Source: Blasia pusilla (taxonomy: Eukaryota; Marchantiophyta; Marchantiopsida; Blasiales). From it: a stretch of 64,000 nt of DNA. Both the position numbers and the translations under genes were made by a program. How positions within the stretch are numbered: position 1 is the stretch's first letter; every line of letters starts with the position of its first letter. Below are positions 46,992 through 58,995 of the stretch, piece after piece. The notes below the pieces were generated by a model that worked only from the letters and a program-made list of their open reading frames with translations, searched no databases and had not been told where the DNA came from. The stretch is from the NCBI GenBank assembly GCA_050084515.1, contig CM114274.1:30132001-30196000 (forward strand), given 5' to 3'.

Positions 46992-47633
46992 ATGGGGACT
47001 AGCCCCGATACGTTGACGAATTTATTGACGCTGCTCCCGACAGGCACCTACTTGGTATTCTCAACCTTGGTTCCGATAATCACCAACAACGGAGTTTGCG
47101 GCGTGACCGAGAAAGTCATTACAGGGGTTGTTGTGTTCATCTTCACATTTGTTTGCGCTTTCAGCAGTTTCACGGATAGTTATGTCTCGGACACAGGAGT
47201 GATCTGGTACGGGTTGGCCACGTACAAAGGTCTTTGGAATCCGTTCTTCTCCTCGAGCAGCGGAATACCAGATCTAAGTGGAGGGTTTTACACTGGATCA
47301 GGAGACAAGTACCGACCACATCTCGCCGATTACTTCATTTCAATCCTGACTGTAATCTCCTTTCTGTCTCTGAGTCTCCTCTCCACTTCGCTCACCGACT
47401 GCTTTTATGGTGGCATTCCGACCAGCATACTCAAGAGCGTCCCGATCCTGGTAAATTTTCTTGTCGGCATTTTGTTCGCTTTCGCTCCTCCCGCGCGGCA
47501 CGGTGTCGGCTTCGCGCTGCGTTCCAGTACTAAACCATCAACCGCTGCCTCGATTCCCGTCGCTGGAAAGGACCTCGAGAAACCGAGTGCCATGCCGTCT
47601 ACCGACCATCGGGAGCCTGTACAGGAAGCGTAG
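46992..47633 (+). CDS. DUF679 domain membrane protein (DMP family)
   Basis: An intronless gene of 213 codons, the normal size and structure for this plant-specific family. Near the N-terminus (residues 10-35) it has 'LPTGTYLVFSTLVPIITNNGVC', quoted in part as 'LPTGTYLVFSTL' and 'TNNGVC', the family hallmark 'LPTGTxLxFxxLxPxxTNxGxC'. 'CAFSSFTDSY' follows (residues about 55-65), also diagnostic. Four hydrophobic segments (about residues 15-32, 38-58, 112-132 and 148-166) give the usual four-pass topology with both ends in the cytosol. DMPs act in ER and vacuolar membrane remodelling, senescence and, for the DMP8/9 group, gamete fusion. Which subgroup this belongs to cannot be told by eye. The last ~45 residues are Ser/Pro/Lys-rich. 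Confidence 0.92.
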   Translation: MGTSPDTLTNLLTLLPTGTYLVFSTLVPIITNNGVCGVTEKVITGVVVFIFTFVCAFSSFTDSYVSDTGVIWYGLATYKGLWNPFFSSSSGIPDLSGGFYTGSGDKYRPHLADYFISILTVISFLSLSLLSTSLTDCFYGGIPTSILKSVPILVNFLVGILFAFAPPARHGVGFALRSSTKPSTAASIPVAGKDLEKPSAMPSTDHREPVQEA

Positions 47634-50286
47634 AGAAGTAAATAGAAGCCATCAGTGACGATAGGCTGGTTCAGGAGCAAATTAGAAGTGCTGCTATTCA
47701 TCAAAAGTTCCGGCACTAGACGTACATACAATCTCAAGAGGTTGAGATCCAGGATTCCATGGAGAGTACACATTGTCATTTTCTAGATCTATACTCCATA
47801 ACAATAACGTGTGTAGTTCGAGTTCAGGATTTTCGGAAAATCTCCTCGCTTGAACTTGTTCACGTGACTGTGCAAGTACCTTCCATTCCACCGTGGCCCA
47901 TGTATCAAGGAATTGAGTTGCTTAGATTTGCGCGAAAGTGCTGTCGGAGGATTGAATTGCAGCGAGCGAAGCACTAGGTGACTAGAACTTGGATTCCATG
48001 TGGTTCCAAACGCATCACTCTCTCGCTTCTCATATTGAAATGAAAAGAGTACCTTGGAGTTACATACAATTGTGATTTAGTATCTGCTTGCTCAGCGTAG
48101 GGCGTCTTTCGAGTTTACTGCTACCCAAGCATTCATGCGAGGCACGTTTCGTCTGCATATAGAAGTTTCGCCTTGTCTTATCGTTTCAAATTTTTTTGTA
48201 GTCCTCGTCTACATCTGTCCATAATTGGAATAAAGCTCGTTCAGTTGTTGCTGTTGGGGACAAACATTCAGACTAAATGTTAGATCTCTGGTCGCATTCA
48301 ATCGTATGTTCAGGTACCATGCCAAAAACTGCGCCACGCGTGGTTTGACTACACAGCTGAGAACTTAACAGGGCCAATCTGAGAGTTCGCCGGAGATCAA
48401 TCCCCCGATATTTCCATCGCCTTTCTCTCGACGTCAGTGACAATCAATGTCCATCACACTCTCAAGGCGGTCGGGACCTTCCAAAAGAGAATTGAAGCAT
48501 TGACCAGTGCACTGCAACCTAAATGTTCGTTTACATGTATATTCATAACAAAGGTCCATGGAATGCTGGCGGCGTCCGACAACATGACCGTTGAACAAAA
48601 AGGATGGCCATAATATATTCTCTATTTGTTATTGGTGAAGCAGTCTATACTCGAAGATTTGTTCAATGCGTATATACTAAGCGCATTGAACACCGAAACA
48701 CACTTTCACGCAGCAAAGGAGACAAGTTTGCGGGTGACTGTCCATTTCTCTTTCGTACGAGATCGAGACTTGAGCGTAAAAGAACTCAGAGAGCCACACT
48801 TTTCATGTTGATGCTATGAAGACAACACAGTCGGTGTATCTGATGAATCAGTCGTCCGTCTTGGAGCGACATGTACGGATGGACATTCTTCTATACTAAG
48901 AATATGTATGTTGAGGTTATCGGCTAGCAATCCTTCGTGAGGCATTCTACAAACTCCACCTATCTCAGCGCGATAAAGGAGTCGTAGATGCCTCGCGCCT
49001 GGTGAGGGACACTACCCGGCTTCGAGGCGTAGATGGATCTTCAAGTCTAATCAGATCCAGTTTCGTGTTCCCCTGCGCTCATTTCGGAGAGGCAACTTTA
49101 ATGACGGTGTATAGATCCGAGTTATAGCCTAGACTGTAGCCTGCTAAGTGTACACAGCGCTGAAGATTATTGTCAGTTCCCGTCGAGGGATCGCTTCCCC
49201 TGATCCTAAGCGGTCTTGGTGAGTCCTCCTCGCTGTCCCAGGGCACGCACATACATCTCCAGAAGTGTCATCCCGTAATCATCGATGCTTGGTTTCTTCA
49301 TCAAGTAAAGATTCTGTTCTCAAGAGTTAGGTCCGTCAATCGAAATTTCCTACTCTGTGAATTTGCGTACCTGAAAACCCTGGACAAGCTTTGGAGAACG
49401 ACTTTAATTTTACGATTCAATTGCTGAAGCCGAGTTGGAAAATAGATGTCGATAGTAGTAGCACTGATCGATACGAGATGCTGTAGACGCCATGCCATGC
49501 ACCTTTCCACGAAAAGAAAGACCTAACTGCAATCGGCCTCATATGAGAACCGTTCGGTGGAGGCCATTTCACGCGCGACCAACCCGCTTCGCCACATCTT
49601 ACGCCACAGTAATGCTCTTCAACCACTCCAGCTTTTGTTGCAACTCGTGGCCGGTGGTTTGCGTGTTTCAACTTGTCTTTCTCTCCTACAATTTAGGACT
49701 AGTAACTGGGACTTGTGATAACAGATCATGACCAAAAGAAATCCACTGAGGGAGAGCAGCGTTAGAATTCCGTTCAGAGACGCTGAAGGCAATCGTGCTC
49801 GCTCCATCATGAGCTCGCTCTATCATGAGCTCCTGCTCCTCGCGCATCTGCTCCTGATAGAGCGAGTTCATGTAATATCATTCGGACGTACATTCTTAAA
49901 TTCTCAAGGGTAAGTTTATGGCTTAAACATCCTTAAACAAACCTTAAGTTTGAGATACGGAAACGACCATGGGACGTTAGCGAAAACCTTTTTCCTCACT
50001 ACAAACTCACCTACCGACTTAAATTGTGATAAAAATGTGATCCCGGTGGGTTAATTGGTTAGAATAGTTCCACAATGACATCGCTCTTTTTACTTGTTTC
50101 CCTTGTTACTTTTAACATGTACTTTCTTTTAGAATTAAAAATGTTAACACTTTGGCTCCAAAACAAGGAATAAACATTCCTTAATATTTCCAAACGAAGG
50201 AATATGATGTTAATTTAATCCCTTTCATTTTGGCTCCAAAGGATGAAATATATCAAATACATTTAAATTTACCCACAGGCCAGTAA
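47634..50286. other. Intergenic region, no gene recognised
   Basis: Contains the DMP 3' flank (a candidate poly(A) signal AATAAA near 48231) and unassigned DNA. Open frames are short and featureless. An imperfect hairpin with 16-bp arms (one mismatch) lies at about 49810-49870 (CTCGCTCTATCA at 49814-49825 against its complement at 49855-49866). AT content rises after 49900 toward the tRNA genes. Confidence 0.5.
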
Positions 50287-50359
50287 TCCGTAATAGTCTA
50301 GATGGTTAGGATACCTGGCTTTCACCCAGGCGACCCGGGTTCGAGTCCCGGTTACGGAA
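50287..50359 (+). tRNA. tRNA-Glu (anticodon TTC)
   Basis: 73 nt that fold as a full cloverleaf: acceptor TCCGTAA paired with TTACGGA, D arm around 'TAGTCTAGATGGTTAGGATA', anticodon loop CTTTCAC (anticodon TTC), T arm CCGGGTTCGAGTCCCGG, discriminator A. No intron. It decodes Glu codons GAA and GAG. It is followed after 2 bp by tRNA-Phe, with no T-run between. Confidence 0.96.
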
Positions 50360-50361
50360 TA

Positions 50362-50366
50362 GCGGG

Positions 50367-50409
<43 letters not shown>

Positions 50410-50434
50410 GCGTGTTCGATCCACGCTCACCGCA
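50362..50434 (+). tRNA. tRNA-Phe (anticodon GAA)
   Basis: 73 nt, intronless, with acceptor GCGGGGA...TCACCGC-A, D arm 'TAGCTCAGTTGGGAGAGCG', anticodon loop CTGAAGA (GAA) and T arm 'CGTGTTCGATCCACG'. It appears identical to typical plant nuclear tRNA-Phe. A T4 stretch right after it (50435-50438) is a weak pol III terminator. It starts 2 bp after tRNA-Glu. Confidence 0.96.
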
Positions 50435-50524
50435 TTTTGCGAACTTGAATCATTTGGCTTTTGAGTTTGTCTCGCTTGGCTGGGATAGACTTGTTTTCGA
50501 ATGAAGATTAGATTTTTCTTGGCT

Positions 50525-50733
50525 ATATTAGGACATCGCCATTTTGCTAAACTTCACTTTCGAGATATATTAGGACATCGCCATTTTGCTAAGCTTCACT
50601 TTCGAGATATATTAGGACATCGCCATTTTACTAAACTTCACTTTCGAGATATATTAGGACATCGCCATTTTGCTAAGCTTCACTTTCGAGATATATTAGG
50701 ACATCGCCATTTTACTAAACTTCACTTTCGAGA
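50525..50733 (+). repeat. 42-bp minisatellite, five units
   Basis: Five tandem units of 42 bp beginning 'atattaggacatcgccattt', differing at only two or so positions (g/a and a/g). Because 42 is a multiple of 3, one frame stays open across the array (50501-50797) and would give five copies of 'ILGHRHFAKLHFRD'. No promoter, family similarity or other coding sign supports a gene. Confidence 0.93.
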
Positions 50734-51674
50734 ATGTCATGTAGTGTGCGAGGGCCTCTCGTTTCGCCCAGGTGGATTTCTTCATTTCGTTGGATGAGCC
50801 CGCGGAGCGCAGCAGATTTAATGCCAATCATGATAAACGTGAGGAATTCGTCTCCGGCCACTCCCGAATCCATTTAGCAAGTCGATCTGTCTCGAAGGGT
50901 TGGACAACGAACCAATTACAATATCTTCGCACTGTCTTCCGAAGTGGATTTATGCAACCTGCAAAAACGGTGTATGGACCAACACCCGAAGTGCTTCCGT
51001 CACTAGGAGGCGGGACGCTGAGGTAATTGCGTGATTCGAGGTTCCGCTCTTCCTCTGGCCTTCGTCGCACCCTCCCCTCTGTCGTCTTGAAGGAGAACGC
51101 CCGCAATCCATTCGGGATCTTGAGCTTTACAACAATCACAGATCCCAACCTGTGCAGAAGGACAATTCCGACGACGACGAATCTGAGCCGCACCATTATT
51201 GGAGAAAGAGGTGTTGCACAGTGACTTGTGTCTCGGGTGGAACAAAGGTGACACTCTCTCTTGCTCTTACGGCCATTGGACCGGAAGGGAACTACTGCCA
51301 GAACCGCCAGCGCGCGCGCGCATCACTTAATCCGCACGTCATTCCAATGTCCCCTGAGAATCCAAGATACCGTTAACTTTCGCATCTGTTTCCACGGAGG
51401 CCCTTTCGCCGCCTCATTTTCCGTGTCACTTTCTTCGCATTCCCAGTAGCCGACTGTGCGCGTGTTCAGCCCCTTCAGATTTGAAACCGTGAAGCAGGCA
51501 GTTCCGAGCAAGAGAGAAAAACTTCCTTCGGGTTTCCATGCCTTGCGGACGATGCAAGAACACTAGAACGAGAGCAAACGAAACGCTAGCAACAAAGAAA
51601 CGAATTCGGATTTCCATGCCACGCACGCGGGCATAGCAAGAAGAGGTGACCCGGAACATCAAATTCGCGCAGCG

Positions 51675-51715
51675 CTCGTCTGGCTTTGAACGTCTCAAGT
51701 CCAAAGCCAGACGAG
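51675..51715. repeat. Perfect hairpin, 14-bp arms
   Basis: CTCGTCTGGCTTTG (51675-51688) and its exact complement (51702-51715) flank a 13-nt loop. Confidence 0.85.
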
Positions 51716-52406
51716 GAAGCCATCCGAATTTGAGAAAACTGGAAATCAACTGGCAAGACAAAAGCTCCCGTACAAGATCTGAAGCAAAGAAGAGGAAGAC
51801 AACATGCTCCTCAAATCCGCGAGAAATATGGATTGCGGATACAAGCAACCGCTCGCTAAAGAAGGTGCCAGGAATGCCATTTTCTCTCGCTCTCTGGGCA
51901 ATCCAACAAGCCGTTAGCGATGGCGTAGACTTAGATTTCGTTGGAAATCTCCTTAGGGCATATCAGAATAAGCTCGGAAAAGGAGGTGGAACGAATGCCA
52001 CTCTCTCTTAGAGGAGAGAGAGGTGTAATAATAAATAGAAAATAGGATGGGAAACCCACTCTCTCTAAACCACATGGAGTTAGGGCAATCCAACGACCCA
52101 CCACTCACGCGAAACGGTGATTAGGTTACCACAGTAGAGAGAATTCTGTCACCCGCGATCCGATGTCGGGTTGCATCCGCAGGAGAGTCATGGACTGCGC
52201 GTCCTGTACAGTGCAACTCCTCGCTCATCTGTTTGCAGAACTGCGTACGTTCGACGGACGGTGGAAGGAGGCCCTTCATTGCTGGCCGTTTCCGAATGAA
52301 CGGCGCGCCGTCGCGCTCCCGGGAATGCGGATCGGAACGAGTCCGACGTGAAGGGGCTGAATGCGTCTACGAGAGAAGAAGAAGCAACGAAAGTGAGAGA
52401 CGGAAG

Positions 52407-52430
52407 AGGGAGAGAGAGAGAGAGAGAGAG
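52407..52430. repeat. (GA)n microsatellite
   Basis: Short GA array in the probable 5' leader of the haem-binding membrane protein gene. Confidence 0.9.
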
Positions 52431-52620
52431 GGGAAGGGAGTGAGGTTGATCGCGCTCATATTATTTTGGATTGTAAGCGGGAGTGGAGGTGGTGGAATTT
52501 TTCCCGGTGATGGTTGGGTGAGAAGGGGATAAAGTCCTAGATTGAGGAGGAGGACGAGGAGGTGTCGCGGTGGAGGAAGGAGCTGCCGCAGCAATTCGGG
52601 GAGTGCTGTGATTGCCCATC

Positions 52621-55600
52621 ATGAGAAGAAAAAATTCAGGATTGAGACCGCCTGTGGGATTCGTGAGGGTGGTGGTGGTGGTGTTTCTGAGCTGGATTTC
52701 GTGCAGTCTCGCGCATAACGATGGCGCTCCCGCGGAGCCGTGTAAGAACGATGCCAGATTGACCGTGCAGTCCTTGTTCAGGCCCGGTATGATCACGGTG
52801 GATGCGGACGCCAAAGACTGGGCAGGCGTTCCGGGCTACCAATTCGTGCTCACTCAGGCTATAAGCCCTGATCCAAGCAATCCGTATCCTCAGGACTCTG
52901 GACGGATCCAAATCAAGGTTTGTGGATGGATGCAATCCAATTCACAGCATTCATCCTGGGAACTCCAATGCTATGCGTTGTTCTTCTTTCTCGGGGATTT
53001 CTATTGATCATTTAATTCAACGTTCATAGTTTTTCTTGAAGTCATTTTGGTGGGAAGACGTTGGGATCCGCGTTGCGTTTACTGGAGGTTTAATTCGACT
53101 TTTTTACAATTGGATTGCTTCGCTGCATTCGAACTCTGAAACAGTGTCACGGTTGTTGTGTTTTGCGTCCTTGCAGTCTGTGCACGATGGTCGTGATCTG
53201 TTCTTCTTGCTTGAGGTTCCCGGAAATTATGCCTACGAAAACGGGTACGACTTCACCCCCGCCTTCTACCAACATATTTTGGAAACTGCGTCAAATTACC
53301 TGTTATCTTCCTTTGATTGCGGCACAAAACTGAGATCGGGAATCGGGGTTGCCAAAGCTTTGCGCCTGATCTTATTGGATCGTTGTATGTACACCTAGGA
53401 ACTTCGTTAAAAGTCTTTGCTTTGACTTCGGGATGCTTGCATTTCAGAATTTATCGGTTTTGCTTGAACTCTTGAATGACGTATCAATACATGGAGGGCC
53501 TTATTCACTGAGGTCACCAATTGAGACTAGTGAAAGTTTGGGGCAGATGGGAGTGAACGCACGCACTTGGGGGAAAAAGCGAAGGACTGTTCTGTGTTTT
53601 CAAGCGAGAGGTTCATCGCAAGGTCTTGCAGCTGTCTGACTTTAGGGTTTTTCCCACAGGTCGTCCAAGGCTTGTCCTTCTGTGGCACTCATGTTCGGCG
53701 TGGGCGATGATGCAACGTATCACAATGTGAGATCCCCATCGAGTACATTTTGAAGCTCGTTTTGTCGCCACCTCTTTTCCGTCAGTTGCCATTTTCAGAG
53801 TTGTGCAATACTGATCCGTCATCAACAGCAGTTCCAGCTCTGGGGCCAGAGATTCAGCAGCTGCAGGTCTAGGTTGCAGGGATGTCTAGCTTTCGGTTGC
53901 AACCTCCCACTCTGACCCTCAGTTGAATTTCCTGTTCGATTTTGAGCTTGGAGGACGTAGATATCTGATCCCCAGGCGATGGGTGGTTATGCAGATGGGT
54001 GGCTGCCCACAGACAGCCGAGTCATGTTCATCAGAAAATTGCCAAGGTCACGAAGTGGACATTATGCATTTCTCCATCGATACTGCAATTCCCGGTCGCA
54101 TATACGGGTCTAACCTTCTCGACAATCTGAACGGAACTGGCAAAGACAGGTGCGTTGAAGCTCCTGATGAGTTTGCTCGTTTACACGCGGCAATGTGCTT
54201 CAAACTACGGTCGAACAGATGAAGACCGTAACTTGTTACACGATGTTCCTGATTGCTCATGAACGAGCTTTTTTTGACATATGCGTACAACATCATATAT
54301 TAGACTGATTTGGACAGGTCTGGTTGAATCTTTTCCTCTATCCTGGAACATTGACTGACTTGATCTACGTCGTTACGTTTCGTGTGTGTCGTGTTTCCGC
54401 AGTTTTGGAAGTCTGAACGATTTATACGGTTGGAATCCTCACTGTCGATTTTTAGATGGTGTTGGGCCGACTGGTGTGTACTTCACTTTACAGACCCAAT
54501 CCAAGTATTTCAACACTCTAGGGTAGAGAGACATGAGAAGACGTTTGTTTAAAAATAAGAAGAAAAGTGGCTCATGTTCCTTGCGTATCGACTGCCAGAA
54601 ATCTCATGATCTCCGAGGAATCGACTGACTGTAACTGTGGTCATGACCTTAGACAATGAAGGCTCCGGAGCTCAAAATGACTGGCGTGGTGCATGGACTC
54701 ATACCAGCATCGACAACAAATATGGTAAGATATTCTGTGAGTGGAACTCTACTGTCGATGTTCTGTTCGCCAGTTTGTGGGAATCGCCAAGAATGATCTC
54801 GTGGCTGGATCTTACACAGGCCTGTGATGCATGAGCGTTTTGTTTAATGTGTCATCGCCTTGGAGCTATGGGAGTGTCCCTTGAAAACGAGAATGGATGG
54901 GAAGAAGTGTATATCATGCCGTGATGGTATAATACTGCTTCCTTGGCCAAGATTTCCATGGAAGGAGCTTGATCCAGAGTGGCCTTGAGCTTGAATAGAC
55001 ATAATGAGTGATCGAAATAGGGTTGGAATTGCGTAGAAGCAGTGGACACTAGGGACATCACTATGGAGGAAAAGATAGTCAAATGGATTCTTTTGTTTTG
55101 AAAAGAGTTGAACCCAAGTCTGCTTTCTTGCCTTGCGCCGTAATTCTTCTGTATCCGCTTCTATTGAATGCCTGTTTCTCTTGATGTGTTTAGGTCTGGT
55201 TCAGAGTAATAGTCCGTACTCAGTTGCTGGAACAAAAGGATTCTACATCTTTGAATTTGCGAGACCTCTCCGGACGGGTGATCGAATGCAGCAGGTACTT
55301 ATTCTTGACCTCATGGGACATCCTCATGTTTGGATCGAATGCAAGTAGTATGTTTCTGGTTATCCTGGCACAAAATCTCAGGTGTGCAAGTATGTAGCAC
55401 TCGCTGTGGAGCATCCCCAATGCCAGCGAGGGACATCTTGGAAACCCACCTTCAAGGGCCAGTACCCAGTCCCCATCTGTGAGTGTGGTGAGTTTCTAAC
55501 ATAGCTCACTCTTCATGTGTTGTGCTACAGGATGCACAGTTCACCATTGGAAACACTCATGCAATGGCAGCTGCTTTGTGGTATCCTGTCAACAACGTCC

Positions 55601-55821
55601 CTTGGAGTCCTCACGAGCATTACTCTGCGAATTGTGACTGGATACCTCTGAAAATTCTACCAGCATCAGGCGTATCAACTCGGACTTTGACAAAGCTCGC
55701 AGACACCCTCATAATCTTTGCTCTTTTCCTTGCTCTTGCAGCACTGGCTACTTCCTTTGTGGTTGGGTGGTGGGTCAAGAATAATCCTCATGCCACATTC
55801 ACAAGCCTTAACCCCTTGTAG
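52621..55821 (+). CDS. Secreted/membrane haem-binding (EB_dh-like) protein, 8 exons
   Basis: Exons with GT-AG borders: 52621-52917, 53177-53244, 53660-53726, 53995-54149, 54403-54473, 54662-54724, 55194-55294, 55531-55821; 1,113 nt, 370 residues. All phases join cleanly. The N-terminus has a signal peptide ('VRVVVVVFLSWISCSLA', cleavage near residue 32). The body matches the plant cytochrome c-552/DMSO-reductase-like haem-binding domain family (ethylbenzene dehydrogenase-type fold): 'SVHDGRDLFFLLEV', 'CPSVALMFGVGDDATYHN', 'VDIMHFSIDTAIPG', 'GAQNDWRGAW', 'GFYIFEFARPLRTGDR' and 'DAQFTIGNTHAMAAALWYP'. One transmembrane helix near the C-terminus ('LIIFALFLALAALATSFVV') makes it type I. Biochemical role in plants is unknown to me. 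The first ATG at 52621 was chosen because it directly precedes the signal peptide. Confidence 0.85.
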
Positions 55822-57300
55822 CAAGCGTGAGACGCACAACGTAAGCACGGAAAGTGGGGGTGGCAGCTTATCTATCGTCTCCACAGTACAACATTCTTTG
55901 GGGTCGAATTACGCAGTCGAATGGATGTCTGCTGTGCATGAACCCCGTTGCCTTGAAACTAGACCAGAGCCTTCCTTTAGAGGAGGAGATATGACGAATA
56001 TTCATTGCAAGGCCTGGGCTTGATTATTATTGAGGTCAACATCTGTTCGCGCAAAAATTTGTGTTCTTTTTCCTCATGTATATACAAGTATGGATATTTT
56101 GTCATCTTCTTGTGATGGGACCTAAAGGCCTACACTCTTTTGGCCCTTTATTTTTTGCCTTGGAACTTATGAGTGGGCGATTTACTTTTCTTTTTGTGGG
56201 GCATGGGATATGTGGGATATCTAGCTGTCCTTCCATTTTTAAAAAAACTTTTTATGACTTCACTTGAGGGGAAGTTTATGAAGCATGTGGAGGAGAAAAT
56301 TCCAGATCGAATCTTATTATCGAGGATTTTCGACCTTCGACATAAGCGAGGGATGCAATGAGAAAAGGGGTATGAAATTTGATGGCCTGATTCTGAAGAA
56401 CTGGCTCTTCTTCAGTTTTCATGGGAATGAAGGAGTTTTTGGTCTCTGCCTTTTTCATCGATTCGCATGTCGGGGAACACATTACTCCCAACAAGTCCTG
56501 CAGAAAAGAGTAATGGCCCTTCACTCCCTTGGGAGCTTAGAGAGGAACAAGACACTCAAAAGATAATTGGGATGAAAGTTTTGTTAGGTGAAGTGCCACA
56601 TCAATTGAAAAGATCTTAAGCCACTTATGGATCTTAAGCCATTTGTGGAATTGGTGAATACGAGTAATTTTTCATTGAACTCATATGGATTAAATACTAT
56701 AGTTCAACTTTCCCTCCCACTCAAGCTTGAAAATTCTTTTTATTTTACTTTTTAAGATCCATGTTTTGGATGATGGGAAAAATGTATGAAGACTTGAGAA
56801 CTTTATAGGGGAATATGTTTCAGATGTAAAGTAATTTTAAGATAAAAGAAAAACTTAATCACTAAACTTATGCCCTCTCTTTTTCCATTCCTCCCTTAAT
56901 TGAGTATAGGGTAATATTGAAAGAAATTCAAGCATGAAATCCTTGAGGCTTGGCTTGCGACGAAAACTCACTAAAGAGGCTAACCTAAGTAATAATATCA
57001 ATTTGGAAAAGTATGATCTTAAAATAAAAATATCAAATAGTGTTTAAAAAATAAAAAAGATTGCAAAAAGAGCATAACAAACATAGCTTGGATTCAATTG
57101 CATACATCTACCCAAGAAGACCCATAAGTTGTTTTTATTGTTGGAAAACTCATGTTACTTAAAAAAATAGTTATTATCAAAAAATTACAAATGGGTGTGT
57201 TCTAGATGTGTATGGAGTACTAGAAGCTAGATGTGATGAGTGCCGCCTACAGCTATGAGACCTAATTTCCAATTATGAGGGCGATTGTGGAATTTTGAGT
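55822..57300. other. Intergenic region, nothing recognised
   Basis: 3' flank of the preceding gene, then AT-rich DNA with short featureless open frames. Confidence 0.5.
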
Positions 57301-57301
57301 T

Positions 57302-57410
57302 CTCAAACTCACTCTCCTTGGATATACCCCTTCCCTCTCTCCAAGCTTTCCTCTTTCCTTAGAAACCTATGCACATGTGCCACCTCCTTGGTCCTTGATC
57401 TTGGCAATGT
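57302..57410 (-). mobile_element. Fragment of the TGTC...GACA family 5' region
   Basis: On the minus strand the segments 'ccaaggaggtg', 'gagggaaggggtatatcc' and 'gagtgagtttgagaactc' match, in order, the 5' region of element 0 and the derivative at 17889. Only about 110 bp is recognisable. Confidence 0.6.
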
Positions 57411-58339
57411 AGATGATGTTGGTTATGACTTGAAATAGCATGATTAAACTCTGGGTGGAACTTGAGAAGAGTTCAAATTCCATATGGGCAATACTTTCAG
57501 GAGACTACAACCTACCTTGGAACTTGAACAAGCGTTTCAGGATTCTCCAAAATTGAGATTATAACGGCTAGACCCAAGAGGCATTAGGGATAAATAAAAG
57601 AATATTGGAAAGATTGTGAAAACTCGATAACAATACATCAAAGGTAAAAAAAAAATACACAAGAAAAAGTATTAAAAAGAACCAAAAATATCAGAATGCT
57701 AGTTGAGGTTGAAGACCATAAGGAGTGGCCCAAGAAAATTCCTTGGATAAAGGAAGGGGTGGAGTTTTCTAAAACTATATGTAAGGGGGAGGGTCTCCAA
57801 GGGAGTTTGGAATCCCAACCTCCTGATGGGAACCATGAGGATGAGCCAAGGGCACAAAATGGAGCAAGAGGTTAACATTGGGATTTTGATACATAGCCCA
57901 GTTAAGGTAGTGCGCTTTTGGACCCCAATATTCGATCTTGATATAGAGGCTCACATATTGAGTTCTAGTTAGAGACTCATGGGAGTGCAAAGCATGCTAG
58001 GGTCATTTCAAGGAAGCCTATACCAAGTCTTGAATGAATTGCCTATGTTGGGGAGCGAGGGATTCGGTCAATATTTGACCTCATTTAGATCTGTTGAGCT
58101 TGAGGGATGTTTCGATACCTAGACTTTGTAGACATATGACTAGTTGACCCAAAACTCGATTGATGTAAGTGTATTTGGGTGTAAATCAACAAGGAGGGCC
58201 TAACATATTATACACAAGCTTCTACAACACACAAGACTGATGTTCAAGGGAGTAGGTGCACGTCACTAGCAAACACACTTTCTTCTAAAGTTGGATAAGA
58301 GATTGGGTGTAGAGTTTTGATTCCGACGTAATAGAGGGC

Positions 58340-58342
<3 letters not shown>

Positions 58343-58429
<87 letters not shown>
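58343..58429. repeat. (AT)n microsatellite
   Basis: About 87 bp of uninterrupted AT. It lies just upstream of a transposon-tail fragment and can form cruciforms. Frames encoding Tyr-Ile repeats across it are artefacts. Confidence 0.97.
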
Positions 58430-58432
<3 letters not shown>

Positions 58433-58469
58433 GAGAATGGAGCTGGTCGTGCTTTTGTACTAGGATGAT

Positions 58470-58612
58470 ATTTTTGATCTTGGTATACATTTGTGAGTTT
58501 ATTTTTACATGTTACAGATCTATCCGTATGTTAGGAGGATCAATGATATTTGCTGTGTGGATGTAAAAAATTATGTAAGTTATGTAGCAAGATGTATGTA
58601 TGCAACATATGA
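58470..58612 (+). mobile_element. Fragment of the copy 1-type 3' tail
   Basis: 'gagtttatttttacatg', 'gatctatccgtatgtta', 'tgctgtgtggatgtaa' and 'gtagcaagatgtatgtatgc' align with the 3' end of copy 1 (16030-16147) in the same order and spacing. The terminal GACA is mutated. It shows that the copy 1 subfamily has other members, decayed here. Confidence 0.65.
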
Positions 58613-58921
58613 TAAATAAACCTTCATATATTAGGGGTGGTTTAGTGTCGCTATAATAGAACGAAGATGATAGAGTAAATTTTTTTACATGGGTTTTTGT
58701 ATCCAAACTTCAATTGAGAGAAGCAAATGAAAAGTATGTAGAAGAGAATCTATCAAAAGTTCAAAAATAGGGATTAATAGAGTCCTATATCTTAAAAAAA
58801 TTTAAGGCACTACAAAGTGGAGAATCTCCTTAGAAGTTTTTTCTAATGCGCAACAATCATTACTTTTAGAAACAAGACTACTGAATTTTAAGTTTGAGAA
58901 GTGGCGATCTTATGACAGAGT

Positions 58922-58995
58922 GGCCTGTTAGCTCAGTTGGTTAGAGCGCCGTGCTAATAACGCGGAGGTCACAGGTTCGATCCCTGTACAGGCCA
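58922..58995 (+). tRNA. tRNA-Ile (anticodon AAT)
   Basis: 74 nt, intronless: acceptor GGCCTGT paired with ACAGGCC, discriminator A, D arm 'TAGCTCAGTTGGTTAGAGCG', anticodon loop CTAATAA (AAT, read as inosine-AU), T arm 'CACAGGTTCGATCCCTGTA'. A T5 terminator follows at about 58999-59003. Confidence 0.96.

Larger units (their letters stand above)
50734..52620. other. Intergenic DNA and 5' leader of the next gene
   Basis: No protein gene recognised. It contains a hairpin at 51675-51715 and a GA run (52407-52430) about 190 bp before the start codon of the next gene. GA tracts in plant 5' leaders are common and may influence expression. Confidence 0.45.

Noticed and set aside
50525-50733. CRISPR array
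   Set aside because: The units are directly adjacent with no variable spacers, and the genome is eukaryotic. It is a minisatellite.
58266-58490. Tyr/Ile-repeat protein
   Set aside because: Translation of the AT microsatellite.
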